Shown here: positions 63,303-64,000 of the stretch, piece by piece
How the letters are laid out: each line of letters starts with the position of its first letter
Numbering within the stretch: the stretch's first letter is position 1
From: Diprion similis
Lineage: Eukaryota; Arthropoda; Insecta; Hymenoptera; Diprionidae
Direction: 5' to 3'
DNA: 64,000 bases
NCBI RefSeq assembly: GCF_021155765.1
Contig: NC_060115.1
Coordinates: 6,862,493-6,926,492 of the forward strand
Notes under the pieces: generated by a model
What the model saw: the letters and a program-made list of their open reading frames with translations, nothing else
Databases searched by the model: none
Told to the model about the DNA's origin: nothing
Program-made: the position numbers and the translations under genes

Positions 63303-64000
63303 TCAAGGTACCGGAGACGGCGGTGGAGGTAACGGACTAAAATAGGTTGAAGACCTAGAACTAGGTGAAGGTGGACAGCTCATAGCAGCATCACTATGGC
63401 TGTAAGATCGCGGCGTAGGAGGAGGTGGAAATGGTTCACTTTCATACCTATACCGCGCAGGGTAATTGCTGTCTGATTCATCGCAGACGTCAGTGCTGCA
63501 CGGGGTCGGAGGCGGCGGTTGATTAATTTGTCTATAATGGCGATAAGGTCTGTACCTAGACGCATTACTACTAGAACATCTTGTCGAGTTAGCTGTAGTA
63601 GCCGGACTAGGTGGAGGGTTTAACGTCTCCTGAGGGTAACTGCCAGCTGAGCTGCCTCTCGTAGAACTCGATGCGCCAGTTATATGACTACGATCATAGC
63701 TTGAGCCAATGCTACTTCCGTTCAAATTAGACAATCTGACAGTCTCCATAACAGGCTTAAGATCTTTTCTTCCATTCTTCTGGATAGGCATTGATTTTAT
63801 GTTAACTCTCCCATGTTTAGGAGAGAGTGGCTCACCCGCTGAATCGTGTAAAATGTCTGGCAGGCCTGCGTTGTTACGTTTTCTTCTACAACAGCAATAA
63901 CTCACGCCTGCCAATATGACTATAACTATCACTAATGGACCGGCAACTATATATATACTGTGCCCAGATTCTAATGGTAACGCAGCATCCTGCTTAGGAT
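63303..64000 (-). CDS. arr: Arrow / LRP5/6-type Wnt co-receptor, C-terminal part (5' end outside window)
   Basis: The - strand frame is open from the window edge to a TGA at 63303-63305. It covers the end of the extracellular region, the membrane segment and the whole cytoplasmic tail. The membrane segment is IYIVAGPLVIVIVILAGVSY, followed by CCCRRKRN as stop-transfer. The tail carries YDRSHITGASSST and all five PPP(S/T)P-type motifs of LRP5/6. They read NPPPSPAT (63603-63617 for the core), PPPPTPCSTDVCD, PPPPTPRSYSH, CPPSPSSR and, at the end, PPPPSP. Known role: after Wnt binds Frizzled and LRP, these motifs are phosphorylated by GSK3 and CK1, recruit Axin and stabilise beta-catenin. The protein ends two residues after the fifth motif. 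A CAG before GATGCT at about 63988 could be a splice acceptor, so the exon may begin there instead of continuing past the edge. Confidence 0.94.
   Translation of the reverse strand, partial: PKQDAALPLESGHSIYIVAGPLVIVIVILAGVSYCCCRRKRNNAGLPDILHDSAGEPLSPKHGRVNIKSMPIQKNGRKDLKPVMETVRLSNLNGSSIGSSYDRSHITGASSSTRGSSAGSYPQETLNPPPSPATTANSTRCSSSNASRYRPYRHYRQINQPPPPTPCSTDVCDESDSNYPARYRYESEPFPPPPTPRSYSHSDAAMSCPPSPSSRSSTYFSPLPPPPSPVP

Overview
The window looks like AT-rich insect nuclear DNA. Its genes are split by GT-AG introns, there are AATAAA polyadenylation signals, and the orthologues are animal ones (mitochondrial ribosomal protein L23, tubulin polyglutamylase TTLL1, the Wnt co-receptor arrow/LRP6). 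The protein sequences look most like Hymenoptera to me, perhaps a sawfly; that is an impression, not a search result. No prokaryotic, viral or CRISPR feature was seen.

Layout. 1-5373: AT-rich DNA without a recognisable gene, holding microsatellites and one degenerate foldback element (4179-4696). 5409-6663 (-): a four-exon CRAL-TRIO (Sec14-like) protein gene. About 7355-53378: one uninterrupted head-to-tail satellite array of about 147 copies of a 312-bp unit. The unit is organised into nested higher-order repeats with periods of 2185, 2497, 4369, 4681 and 5618 bp, and it ends in one strongly diverged unit (to about 53612). 53613-55365: intergenic DNA with a cluster of CAGAC/GTCTG palindromes and a GA/CT inverted repeat. 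55366-56070 (+): mRpL23, three exons. 57123-57566 (-): a small two-exon cysteine-rich protein. 58867-61005 (+): TTLL1, nine exons. 63303-64000 (-): the last coding part of arrow/LRP6, running off the right edge. Three foldback (MITE-like) elements lie in the intervals between the right-hand genes.

The genes are unrelated housekeeping or signalling genes and do not form a pathway. mRpL23 acts in mitochondrial translation, TTLL1 in polyglutamylation of axonemal and neuronal tubulin, arrow in Wnt signalling at the plasma membrane, and the CRAL-TRIO protein probably in lipid binding. The satellite sits between two divergently oriented genes, within 0.7 kb of one and 2 kb of the other, so it is embedded in gene-bearing DNA.

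The main object of interest is the satellite: its nested higher-order structure, linked monomer subtypes and a conserved dyad-symmetric motif in the unit. The many 62-83 codon open frames inside it come from the 312-bp unit being a multiple of three. In the main repeated frame they begin at TTG, not ATG, and I do not annotate them as genes. All gene models are my own splice predictions, supported by phase-consistent junctions and family similarity recalled without any search.
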